Source: a virus
Virus record (IMG/VR): IMGVR_UViG_3300025674_000391
Location: 1 to 23,915 of that record
Reading direction: 5' to 3' (one strand)
DNA: 23,915 nucleotides
The notes under the pieces were generated by a model, which had not been told where the DNA came from, made no database searches, and saw nothing but the letters and a program-made list of their open reading frames with translations. This document shows, in pieces, positions 16,901 to 23,915 of this stretch; positions within the stretch are counted from its first letter, which is position 1; the number at the start of each line of letters is the position of its first letter. The position numbers and the translations under genes are program-made.

Positions 16901-18642
16901 TTGATGACGGAAGTTGGGCAATATCTTTACAAGACAATGGTGCAACAGACAATTACGGACATTTAAGATTTAGTATTAGTGGTTCGGACGGAACAAAAGA
17001 ATTTATTACTTCATCATTACAACCATTTTACAATGATGATATGTGGTCAGTTATGTTAACCAGAAAGTTAACATCAACTGGTGCAGAAATTTCAAGTGAA
17101 CTTACATCACAGGATACAACATATGAATTAACTACAAAACAATATGATTCATCCAGACAAAGAATTATTTATTCAGACAACAAAAGTTTTAACACAACAA
17201 ATGTGTTATTCAACGGAGCGTATACTTCTTCCGGTGATTTATACATAGGTGGTAGTGGATTAGGAAATGACGGAACACAATTTAGTGGTTCGTTAATGGA
17301 GTTCAGGTTGTGGTCGGAAGCATTGAGTGGTAGTGTATTTGATAATCACGTTCGTGTTCCAAAAGCATATAATGGTAATTATACATCATCAGCATATGAT
17401 AATTTATTAATACGATTACCATTAGATGATAATAGAAATTTACAAACAAATCCAACCGCATCAAATCTTACTTACTTAAAAACATATTCAGGAAATATAT
17501 CAGGTAGTAATGTTGACGGATTTACAGGAAACTTCTATCGTTCATTAGTAGACCAAGAAAAAATAAAAGTTCCTAATGTGGGAACTCGTAGAAATGCAAC
17601 TAAGATTAGATTGGAAGATAATTATATTCCAGAAAATGCTCAATTATCATCATTACAAAAACAAGAAAAGTCATCACAAGATTTTGCACCAATAGATTCA
17701 AATAAACTTGGTGTTTACTTTTCACCAACAGATGTAATCAATGAAGATATTATTTATACATTAGCAGACTTTAATCTTGATAATCAAATCGGAGACCCAC
17801 GAGATGAATTTGAATCTTCGTATCGTGGATTATCATTTACCAGAAATGAATACTTTAAACGATATGTCGGTGGACACAATCATTTCTTTGATTATTTACG
17901 AATATTAGATTTCTACGATAATAGTGTATTTGAAGTATTGAAACAATTTGTTCCGGCAAGAGCAAAATCAGATTTCGGTAATTTAATTGAATCTAATATT
18001 TTGGAAAGAAACAAACAAAGAGTTAATAAAAAACCACAAACTACACAACCTTATTATGAAAATGCAAATGACTATCAGGTAGGTATTCAGATATCCAGAT
18101 TTATAAGTGGTTCAAACAATAACATTATAAAATCATCAGGAGAATTTCCATACTACGAAAGTGTCGTGGCATACGCTACTGGTTCAATTCGTGGATTTAA
18201 CAGAGCAACACAAGTTCATATCAATGAAATAAATCCAAGAGTAATTGATAGTAATGCTTATGCAACAGCAAGTGTAACTAAAGGTGGAACTAACATTGAA
18301 TTTAAAGAAGCAGTTCAACCATTTATTAGTGGTTCAAGATTATCACAATTTAATAAGATTAGAGAATTTTATTACACAAGTTCATTAAGTGTATCAACAG
18401 CAAATGGATTTGGTTCAACATATAAAATACCAGGTAACTTATATGTTTGGAGTTCTTCATTAGAACCAACAGACTTAGAAAGAATTACAGCAAATAGTAC
18501 ATCAGATAGATTGATGTATGTAGGTACGAAATTAAATAAAAATACAGATAAAACAGGTGATGACCCAGTTCAAATTACATTTACAACACCAACAAAACTT
18601 GTAACACAACAACCAGGAACATCACGATTAAAAACTAAATAA
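13960..18642 (+). CDS. Giant baseplate/tail protein with LamG-like domain
   Basis: A 1560-residue protein, the largest in the window. The N-terminal ~700 residues are mixed alpha/beta with long beta stretches; a central part has Ser-rich linkers. Residues about 830-905 contain a conserved segment with NLPYFIKTKGTERALKGI beginning near 880 and NCYGIPSS following, a pattern I associate with tail proteins of related environmental phages. Residues about 929-1160 look like a concanavalin A/LamG sandwich: ALDFKAGQYIKT, NTIEFRFRTP, a WSVMLTRK strand and LYIGGSG, then FSGSLMEFRLWSEALS. This fold often binds glycans. The remainder (1160-1560) is beta-rich with repeated SGS turns. Position suggests the gp7-like wedge scaffold or a baseplate-anchored adhesin. 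Its length and lectin-like insert favour contact with host surface glycans. Confidence 0.7.
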   Translation: MADYGLTKAQKTSYFSLEKRRTGFGNLLSPGVFGQKDYVHLFVYDLNNILIGDKIIYYDELVEQNQTTSDTVKLNIGQHLREYLQLFEGDYKVKYKFLRQISGNSEQDFLYDINGRGIYEGEFVVENGKYYKVDADGNADKDNELSLENYSYRITDNNPTRDEVLIQGNPQLDGDLQELLNRDLFKINTELIYNPLRVIQSTERRIKFQEDKFENQSFILTIPNNNINGFTKSMEGNRIVFENFFKALIPTHFKGQYLISNSGTRSVDGVSRGNYWKNYLVPGSINANVKIPTDSYEVNQQDTRIPVPFLQNVPSALVSNQDSTDISNNQGYFEKRRTKNLNISSLTILPSSIWMTTDAGPKDGEFSKRVSGNNDYELKGTFPYQYDKANDSDNIDLNKKLNVNVAYNSGNSTNVYIDWTTEIVKVIDKNTIQVKANLKELYYQLRELGFKINQIGNLDYTFPKQIEQLSFDKMYSENFYILTKLNDVADYKTYLKVYNDFYLITNTKEYRIPGNIGYYLKLQQPLQPNVITNIDLANNENVSLSPVTIVEEIFFDYEDNISLIPRQVVNDTFLLPANFDGVQNDIQPNSSDYQSHNTLLGSDDEQNRKLERLLTSGSLLDVQPNIDYQKTTTDLTIEADDTGFGNFVHFSNAERRLRNFEKKLQLIEGYNSNSSSLLSITSSLPKIRKIEKQRQRVIDSFTPYEDYLYFQSSSYSSGSNGQFHDTSWPKTNSSAPYTLAAIGSSQANTWFNNMIASASNYDYNNQNSLRNSLPEHINQDPSNNVFLEFMDMVGEQFDETWTYVKSLSDINMRVNNVSEGISKDVAKYYAEALGVKLFDGNALVDLSEFLLGQNTDGTSKNESSGEALTEETWKRILANLPYFIKTKGTERALKGILNCYGIPSSVLRVREYGGPDKGTRVSYEIKRKFTYALDFKAGQYIKTDWKSQNNLYPNTIEFRFRTPYSVGSSGSMVLVQKSGSIDDGSWAISLQDNGATDNYGHLRFSISGSDGTKEFITSSLQPFYNDDMWSVMLTRKLTSTGAEISSELTSQDTTYELTTKQYDSSRQRIIYSDNKSFNTTNVLFNGAYTSSGDLYIGGSGLGNDGTQFSGSLMEFRLWSEALSGSVFDNHVRVPKAYNGNYTSSAYDNLLIRLPLDDNRNLQTNPTASNLTYLKTYSGNISGSNVDGFTGNFYRSLVDQEKIKVPNVGTRRNATKIRLEDNYIPENAQLSSLQKQEKSSQDFAPIDSNKLGVYFSPTDVINEDIIYTLADFNLDNQIGDPRDEFESSYRGLSFTRNEYFKRYVGGHNHFFDYLRILDFYDNSVFEVLKQFVPARAKSDFGNLIESNILERNKQRVNKKPQTTQPYYENANDYQVGIQISRFISGSNNNIIKSSGEFPYYESVVAYATGSIRGFNRATQVHINEINPRVIDSNAYATASVTKGGTNIEFKEAVQPFISGSRLSQFNKIREFYYTSSLSVSTANGFGSTYKIPGNLYVWSSSLEPTDLERITANSTSDRLMYVGTKLNKNTDKTGDDPVQITFTTPTKLVTQQPGTSRLKTK

Positions 18643-18656
18643 TAAAATTTAACTTT

Positions 18657-18673
18657 CTTATATTTATTAATGA
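18657..18673 (+). promoter_or_regulatory. Shared late-promoter-like motif, copy 2 of 3
   Basis: CTTATATTTATTAATGA, 37 bases upstream of the ATG at 18711, in a 68-base gap that has no terminator hairpin. It is identical over all 17 bases to the copy at 21728. A gp55-type sigma is encoded in the window, so a divergent late promoter is the simplest reading. Confidence 0.6.
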
Positions 18674-18710
18674 ATAAGAATAGTTATATTATTATCACAG
18701 GAGTAAAATA

Positions 18711-19328
18711 ATGGGATTTTTAGACAACACTACAATTACAGTAGATGCGATATTAACTAAAAAGGGTCGTGAAAAATTAGCAAGAAATGGTAATTTCAAC
18801 ATTTCTAAATATGCTTTTGCTGACGACGAAATCGATTATAATTTATATGATGTAAGTCATCCACAAGGGTCATCTTACTACGGGGCAGTATTAGAAAATA
18901 TGCCTTTGTTAGAAGCATTCATTGATGAAACTCAAGTGATGAGATACAAACTATTCACCGCAGATAAAGATTTACCTTCATTGGCAAATCTTACAAATGT
19001 ATCAACACCATTGACTCTTGGAGCAAATGGTATCGGAACTATTTCACCAGAAACAGAAAATTATGGAGTGGGTGAACTTTATACTTTCACTATATTAAAT
19101 ACTGATGTAGCAACACTCGCAACACCAGACGGAAGAACCGGTTCATTTAGTCGTAGTGATAATAAAGGTTCTCAAACCATTAGAGACTCTCGTGAAATTA
19201 AAGTAAACTTTAAGAATTTAGAAAATACTACTACCACTATAATGACTACCGTAGTGTTAATCACAGGTCAGACAACAGGTGCAACTACGAGTGTAGTAAT
19301 TCAGAATAACTCAAAAAATGATTTTTAG
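18711..19328 (+). CDS. Virion structural protein, conserved N-terminus
   Basis: A 205-residue protein with AGGAG 8 bases before the ATG. The N-terminus MGFLDNTTITVDAILTKKGR, then KYAFADDEIDYNLYD, then HPQGSSYYG and ENMPLLEAF, is a pattern I recognise from structural-region proteins of environmental T4-like phages, with no firm function. The second half is Thr-rich and beta-stranded (TTTTIMTTVVLITGQTTG), consistent with an outer, fibre-like or head-decorating part. It is the first gene of a unit with its own late-like motif and precedes the two proteins that share a C-terminal domain. Confidence 0.6.
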   Translation: MGFLDNTTITVDAILTKKGREKLARNGNFNISKYAFADDEIDYNLYDVSHPQGSSYYGAVLENMPLLEAFIDETQVMRYKLFTADKDLPSLANLTNVSTPLTLGANGIGTISPETENYGVGELYTFTILNTDVATLATPDGRTGSFSRSDNKGSQTIRDSREIKVNFKNLENTTTTIMTTVVLITGQTTGATTSVVIQNNSKNDF

Positions 19329-19341
19329 GAGATAAAAGAAT

Positions 19342-20670
19342 ATGCCACATACATTATTAAATATTAACGCTATTCCAACAACAAGTCTTGTTGATGCGTT
19401 AAGATATATAGAAAGTAGAGTAACCCCAGGTGATTACCGAGATTATTTTTCTTTGATTGATAGTTTAACAGGAATACCAGCAGCAGTTACACTTTACAAT
19501 CAACAACACGCCAATGGTGGAAATGGTGGTAACGGTGGAAATGGTGGTAACGGTGGAAATGGTGGTGATGGTGGTGATGGTGGAAATACTGGAAATACAA
19601 CACCAAGTCCATTATTAAAACCATTCGGACAATACGACATTTCACAAGTCGATAGACAAGTCGTAACATCAGGATTATTCAGTAATGGTTCAGGAACTTT
19701 AACAGCGTTTCATACGGCATCTTTATTAGGTGATACATCAGCATCTTATGTTGAAGTATATCAAGAAGCAGCAAGTAATTCAACTGCACAAGTTCAATTC
19801 GCAGTTGGATATGCACACATTAACGGAAGTGGTTCTATTGGAAACACAACCAAGACAACTTCTGGAAACAGAGAAACAGCAGCACTTTATAGACAATTTA
19901 GAAATGTAATCTTGGCACCAAACACCAATAAATTTACATTTACTGCAGCACCTGCAGCATCATCATCAGGATATGATGACTTTTATTTCGTAGCATTCAA
20001 TAGAGCACAAATGAGAGAAAAAGTTGACCCAGGTAATTGGGAGTTAAGAATTTCAGGTTCCGGTGGTATCACAAAATTAATTGACGATAGTGGAGCAACA
20101 ACCAATACAAGTGTTAATGTTTCTGGTAGAGTTTATAATGTTGTATCGGGTTCTATTGCAAGTGGAACAGCAGTTACTCACCGAGCAGCATCATTAGAAA
20201 CAGTACTTGGTGCAGCTGGTTTATTCTATCCAGACTTAGGAATCATATTATTGAATCCAGAGTGGGTCGGTAGAAACGATAGTGGTTCAATAGAATTACG
20301 ACCAGGTAGAAGTTCCAATACACTTGATAACAATGCACAAAAGATTTTCACAGCAATTAGTGGTTCAGGATATTTCGCAGCTCGTCGTGAAGAAGAAATC
20401 AATTCAATAAGTTACTTCGCTAGAGCAAGAAATGATGAATTTAACTTTAGTTCTAACCCAACTTACTCAACTGGAAGTATAGATGCTGACGGAGTGAAAA
20501 CAACCGGTAAGTTTAAAGTTGCTACCTTTAAAGGAGACCCAAGAGCTTACATTACACAAGTCGGACTATATGATGATGACCACGATTTAATAGCAGTAGC
20601 AAAATTAAGTCAACCAGTATTAAAATCTTTTTCAAGGGAAGCAGTCATAAAAGTTAAGTTAGACTATTAG
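19342..20670 (+). CDS. Tail-fibre-like protein with Gly-rich repeat
   Basis: A 442-residue protein. Residues 1-58 are a compact N-terminal part; residues 59-82 are eight GGN/GGD triplets, a flexible or polyglycine-helix linker; the rest is beta-rich with many SGSG turns. The final ~100 residues share a pattern with the next protein: an EFNFSSNP-type turn, then YITQVGLYDDDHDLIAVAK and a closing basic beta strand. Gly-rich linkers in phages such as T4-like S16 adhesins form polyglycine-II bundles at fibre tips, which offers a comparison but not a proven homology. Context (after the baseplate block, before a secreted protein) suggests a fibre or adhesin subunit. Ribosome binding site AGGAG overlaps the preceding stop. 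Confidence 0.6.
   Translation: MPHTLLNINAIPTTSLVDALRYIESRVTPGDYRDYFSLIDSLTGIPAAVTLYNQQHANGGNGGNGGNGGNGGNGGDGGDGGNTGNTTPSPLLKPFGQYDISQVDRQVVTSGLFSNGSGTLTAFHTASLLGDTSASYVEVYQEAASNSTAQVQFAVGYAHINGSGSIGNTTKTTSGNRETAALYRQFRNVILAPNTNKFTFTAAPAASSSGYDDFYFVAFNRAQMREKVDPGNWELRISGSGGITKLIDDSGATTNTSVNVSGRVYNVVSGSIASGTAVTHRAASLETVLGAAGLFYPDLGIILLNPEWVGRNDSGSIELRPGRSSNTLDNNAQKIFTAISGSGYFAARREEEINSISYFARARNDEFNFSSNPTYSTGSIDADGVKTTGKFKVATFKGDPRAYITQVGLYDDDHDLIAVAKLSQPVLKSFSREAVIKVKLDY
19516..19587 (+). repeat. Coding minisatellite: eight 9-bp Gly-Gly-Asn/Asp units
   Basis: Eight units of 9 bp, mostly alternating GGTGGAAAT and GGTGGTAAC (an 18-bp higher-order period), with two GGTGGTGAT units near the end. 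Every unit keeps the frame, so gain or loss of units by slippage or recombination would only alter linker length. Confidence 0.95.
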
Positions 20671-20679
20671 GAGTTCCAA

Positions 20680-21708
20680 ATGTTTAAGACTCTCGAATCG
20701 TCTGATAAATCACGCAGAGTAATAGAAACCTTTAAAAGTTTTTCATTTACCAACAACGATAGTGGAAGTGGTGTATATTCTATAAAAGCTCGTTCAGGTT
20801 CTTTTAAAAATTATGTAAGTTCGTCAGATGAAATCACAACCATTACAACCGGTTCCATATCAACAAAATTTTACGGACTTCCAACTTGGAATCTTCTAAA
20901 CACCAGATATTATAAGTTCTTTAATCTCAACACACCGAAAACAGCATATTTCCCTTTCGGTATAGAAAAGTATTCACAACAATCCAGAAGTTTACATTTA
21001 TCTTCTTCGGTATTTAGTATTACAAGAGATTTATATGGTGAAAGAATTAAACCAGGTTCAGTAAAGTTATCCGATACTTCCAATGGACAAACTTGGGATA
21101 TTCGTGATGACGGAGATGGAAACCTTTTTGACTATGCACACTCAGCAAGTTTTGCTGCACACAAGTCAAGTTCATTTAGTATGAGTCAAGGAATTGATGC
21201 CAACGGAAGTGGTAGTGTTATTGGTAATGTATTTTATTCCGACGGATTAATTGTTGTTAATCAAAAAGGTTCATACAAAGATGTTGGATTTGGAACAGGA
21301 TATACTTTACGACATCAAGCAACTCATAGAATAAATGAATATGAATATGTATTGAGAGCACCAGCTGGTGAATTTAATATGAGTTCCAACATCAGTACAA
21401 CAAAAGCTCGAGCAGGATTAATAAGAGTTCCTGCAACAAGCACTAATGATACTGATAGAAGTTGGGTATATCGTTTGTTTCCACCAGGAGACCGACCATC
21501 AGGTGAAGGAACAGGTAGTTTTTCTTCTAATTACACACCTGCTTCACACTCAATCAATGAAATCACCGGTTCAACTTGGTATCCTTATGTAACTCAAATA
21601 GGTTTGTATGATGAAGAAGGAGATTTAATTGCAATAGCAAAACCAGGTCAACCGGTTAAGTTATCCAAAACATTATCTACAACTTTTGTAGTTAGATTCG
21701 ACATCTAA
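20680..21708 (+). CDS. Structural protein paired with the Gly-rich fibre protein
   Basis: A 342-residue protein with AGGAG just before its ATG. The N-terminal 130 residues include GLPTWNLLNTRYYKFF (65-80) and RSLHLSSSVFSI, then GERIKPGSVKLSD, a pattern of structural proteins of related environmental phages. The end contains EFNMSSN, YVTQIGLYDEEGDLIAIAKPGQPV and a final beta strand, which align with the end of the preceding protein. The shared C-terminal domain suggests the two sit on the same attachment surface or form hetero-assemblies. No membrane segment or signal is present. The gene ends 19 bases before the next late-like motif. Confidence 0.6.
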   Translation: MFKTLESSDKSRRVIETFKSFSFTNNDSGSGVYSIKARSGSFKNYVSSSDEITTITTGSISTKFYGLPTWNLLNTRYYKFFNLNTPKTAYFPFGIEKYSQQSRSLHLSSSVFSITRDLYGERIKPGSVKLSDTSNGQTWDIRDDGDGNLFDYAHSASFAAHKSSSFSMSQGIDANGSGSVIGNVFYSDGLIVVNQKGSYKDVGFGTGYTLRHQATHRINEYEYVLRAPAGEFNMSSNISTTKARAGLIRVPATSTNDTDRSWVYRLFPPGDRPSGEGTGSFSSNYTPASHSINEITGSTWYPYVTQIGLYDEEGDLIAIAKPGQPVKLSKTLSTTFVVRFDI

Positions 21709-21727
21709 AACCCTATTTTACCCTAAT

Positions 21728-21744
21728 CTTATATTTATTAATGA
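21728..21744 (+). promoter_or_regulatory. Shared late-promoter-like motif, copy 3 of 3
   Basis: CTTATATTTATTAATGA, 22 bases upstream of the ATG at 21767 and preceding the CGGAG ribosome binding site. It places the secreted-protein gene under the same apparent control as the structural genes. No hairpin terminator separates it from the previous gene. Confidence 0.6.
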
Positions 21745-21766
21745 CAAAAACTCAACGGAGAAAACA

Positions 21767-23915
21767 ATGTTTCGTTCATTAAAAACAATGGTTATGTCAT
21801 TAGTGATGTTTGGTTTTGCCTTTGGTCAAACACCAATCATCAGAGTAAAACAATTAGGAACTTGGTCTACACCAGCAATGTGGTGGAAAGACTCAGTTAC
21901 ACAAGATTTAGATGACTTCTTAGCACAAGATGTTAATAATCCAGCATACGATAATAATAATTTTGATATCTGGAGAGATAAAGTCTTGGAAATGGAAGTC
22001 ACATTAGATGATAATGGTGCAGATATCACTGCACTTAGATTTGATATTGCCTTTGATAACGACTTAATCACTTGGGTAGAATCAGGTGAAACATCAATCA
22101 ACGCTTGGTCACAAGGAGATTCCAAAGTTGTTAAAGGAGATTATATTGACGATTGGACTGAAGGTGATGAATCATCAGGTGCAGATTATTCTTTTGAAGT
22201 GGTTCACTATGCAAACACCGGTTATCAAGATTCATTAGCCGTTGGAACATCAGAAACTTTATATGAAGAAAGTATTTCCGACAACAGATACGATTGGTTA
22301 AGAATCACAATGGTTTCTCACGGAGTTGATGCCAATTCCGACGGAACACCAGATTATACTTTTGGTAATGGTGACGGAACTCAAACACAAGTAATAAAAT
22401 TATATTTTAAAATCAATGATGTCGTTGATGACTTCGCACCAAGAGCATTTAGAATACCAACATTTTACAATGGTTCATCAGGTTATTACACTTATGCTTC
22501 TGATGATTACTTATTAAATTATAAAGTTTACATTGATGGTAATTGGGGTGATTCCTATACAGCAGAAAGAACTTACAACGGAGGTGCTCGTGGTGACATC
22601 ACACTACACCCGAAACTTGTAGACATTGAAGGATATATGAGATACATTGGAGAATACGACGGAACAAATGCATTCTCACGAAACAAATATCCATTTATGA
22701 AAGTTCGTTTTGAAGTAGATGAAACCAATCCAGATAACCTTTCTAATTGGAGAAACATAAGAGATATTAATTATCCAACAAGTTTAACAGACGAATCTCT
22801 AAATGATGATGTTATGGGGACTTACGACGAATACGGAACATTTGCATTAGGGTATCAACATATGAGATACTATGAACAAAATGCCGGAACAACCGGAGAC
22901 CAAAAAATTCAAAATCAAGGGTTTAAAGATGTAAGTTATTGGTATTGGACATACACAGATGATAAAGGATATTTTAATATATCGTTACCACGAAACAACA
23001 GATATCGTGTATCGTTCTGGCCACCAGACGACGGAGATGTCGTTGGAGACCACACAACTTATTTATTAGATAGAGGTGCAATCACTAACATCAATGACGC
23101 TATCGCATCATTTAATTTTCAATCCAACAAGTACGAAAACTCAAATGATATTGATGTTGCAACACCAAGTGCATATTTAATCGGTGATGTAGACGGAGAT
23201 GATGTATTCCAATTAAACGATACATATTTCTTATGGGCATACACATCAGGAGTGTTTGACAATACCTATACACACACCAATGGTGAAACTTATCAATCTT
23301 GGGCATCCATAGATAATTTAAAATCTAACGGAACATCAGAAACTTTAAATTATTATCAAGCATATGATGGAGTCACAAAAAACCAAAGACGAGAGTTCAG
23401 TATATTTGTTGATGATGATTTAGCACAAGAAACCGCAACACTAACACAAGATGCTGGTGGTGTGATTTATTTAAATCCATTAATGGACGAAGTTCAAACA
23501 GGTTTGGATACATTGAGTATTAAGATTGGAGCAGGTAGTTCTACATTTGGAAGTGATGTAAATCCAGATTATTTATTCTCAACAACTGATGCTTCTAAAC
23601 AAGTAGATATCGTTGGGACTGATAATGATTCAGATATCGGATATTACTTTACAGGTGATATGAATTTAACAGGTGTTAAGGTTGATGTAAACGGAACAGC
23701 AACTACACCAAGTGTAGACGGAACAACATATTATCGTTGGGGTAATGGAACACCACCGAGTGAATGGGCAAGAACTCAAGAACAAGAAATGAGAAACTTC
23801 TTAGCCAAGACTGATGTGTTCTTAACTTTACCAGCAGATTCAACAGTAAAAGTTCAAGCAGGTAATCAAGTTGTAGTTCCATTAACCATTACACCAAGTG
23901 TTGATGAGATAAGTG
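21767..23915 (+). CDS. Large secreted protein with cohesin-like and dockerin-like parts (runs off the edge)
   Basis: The frame is open from ATG 21767 to the end of the window (716 codons plus one base), so the C-terminus is missing. Residues 1-20 are a classical Sec signal peptide: basic FRSLK start, hydrophobic core, then AFG before Q21. Residues about 55-215 (EMEVTLDDNGADITALRFDI and onwards) resemble a cohesin-type or Ig-like sandwich. Residues 473-479 (GDVDGDD), followed by F-Q-L-N-D, look like a single dockerin/EF-hand calcium loop. Near residue 700, VQAGNQVVVPLTI may begin a second cohesin-like module. Such parts are typical of exported proteins of the FCB group of bacteria, not of virions. 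CGGAG precedes the start. It could be host-derived cargo expressed late in infection, or an unusual secreted adhesin. Confidence 0.7.
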   Translation, partial: MFRSLKTMVMSLVMFGFAFGQTPIIRVKQLGTWSTPAMWWKDSVTQDLDDFLAQDVNNPAYDNNNFDIWRDKVLEMEVTLDDNGADITALRFDIAFDNDLITWVESGETSINAWSQGDSKVVKGDYIDDWTEGDESSGADYSFEVVHYANTGYQDSLAVGTSETLYEESISDNRYDWLRITMVSHGVDANSDGTPDYTFGNGDGTQTQVIKLYFKINDVVDDFAPRAFRIPTFYNGSSGYYTYASDDYLLNYKVYIDGNWGDSYTAERTYNGGARGDITLHPKLVDIEGYMRYIGEYDGTNAFSRNKYPFMKVRFEVDETNPDNLSNWRNIRDINYPTSLTDESLNDDVMGTYDEYGTFALGYQHMRYYEQNAGTTGDQKIQNQGFKDVSYWYWTYTDDKGYFNISLPRNNRYRVSFWPPDDGDVVGDHTTYLLDRGAITNINDAIASFNFQSNKYENSNDIDVATPSAYLIGDVDGDDVFQLNDTYFLWAYTSGVFDNTYTHTNGETYQSWASIDNLKSNGTSETLNYYQAYDGVTKNQRREFSIFVDDDLAQETATLTQDAGGVIYLNPLMDEVQTGLDTLSIKIGAGSSTFGSDVNPDYLFSTTDASKQVDIVGTDNDSDIGYYFTGDMNLTGVKVDVNGTATTPSVDGTTYYRWGNGTPPSEWARTQEQEMRNFLAKTDVFLTLPADSTVKVQAGNQVVVPLTITPSVDEIS

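Noticed and set aside
19516-19587. A CRISPR-like array
   Set aside because: Units are 9 bp, contiguous, without spacers, and in frame inside a gene; this is a coding minisatellite. No CRISPR array is visible elsewhere.
19487-19669. A reverse-strand frame coding a striking His-rich tract
   Set aside because: It is the complement of the GGT/GGA glycine minisatellite; the histidines are a by-product, with no ribosome binding site or gene-like context.
1-23915. Absence of CGCG as a second avoided restriction site
   Set aside because: I noticed none, but GCG itself is rare across the window, so the absence is explained by composition and does not compare with the specific loss of GATC.
1-23915. 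tRNA or rRNA genes
   Set aside because: The intergenic gaps are at most about 145 bases and none shows a cloverleaf or conserved T-arm sequence; no RNA gene can be supported.

Overview
The window is about 23.9 kb of AT-rich DNA (roughly one third G+C by eye). Nearly everything is packed head to tail on the + strand, with many stop/start overlaps (TAATG, ATGA). It is part of the genome of a contractile-tailed, distantly T4-like bacteriophage. The diagnostic genes are a gp25-like baseplate wedge protein, a gp6/J-like baseplate wedge protein, a spike-like OB-fold protein, a very long baseplate/tail protein with a concanavalin-like domain, and a probable gp55-type late sigma factor. The style of the structural proteins (Ser-Gly-Ser-rich, LamG and DNRLRE-like folds) suggests an environmental, probably marine, phage. 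The host cannot be fixed from the sequence. A textbook sigma70 promoter at 2563-2591 suggests a host with an ordinary primary sigma factor. A secreted protein with cohesin-like and dockerin-like parts at the right edge recalls secreted proteins of the FCB group (for example Marinimicrobia), but that is only a suggestion.

Layout. Positions 1-269 hold the end of a 3D-domain (double-psi beta-barrel) protein. Positions 351-5701 hold an accessory cassette: a DruA/DUF4338-like protein, a GT-B glycosyltransferase with an EX7E motif, a DUF262-plus-HNH nuclease of the GmrSD type with its own sigma70 promoter and palindromic operator, and a second GT-B enzyme that ends in a probable winged-helix DNA-binding domain. 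Positions 5698-7942 hold an HD-domain hydrolase, a small membrane coiled-coil protein, the gp55-like sigma factor and a lipoprotein, closed by a strong hairpin terminator. A single small membrane protein lies on the - strand (7981-8202). From 8347 to 21708 runs the tail/baseplate module. From 21767 to the edge a large secreted protein begins.

How the parts work together. The sigma factor probably turns on the structural operons. A shared motif (core TTATATTTAT; CTTATATTTATTRAT in three copies) sits upstream of structural or late-looking genes at 8347, 18711 and 21767, and a weaker copy lies before 351. The 351-5701 cassette looks like DNA modification and/or anti-DNA warfare, because two glycosyltransferases flank a nuclease from a family known to attack glucosylated DNA.

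The most striking whole-window signal is that I found no GATC tetranucleotide anywhere in the 23.9 kb, although several dozen would be expected. Asp codons switch to GAC before codons that begin with C. This points to strong selection by a GATC-specific nuclease.
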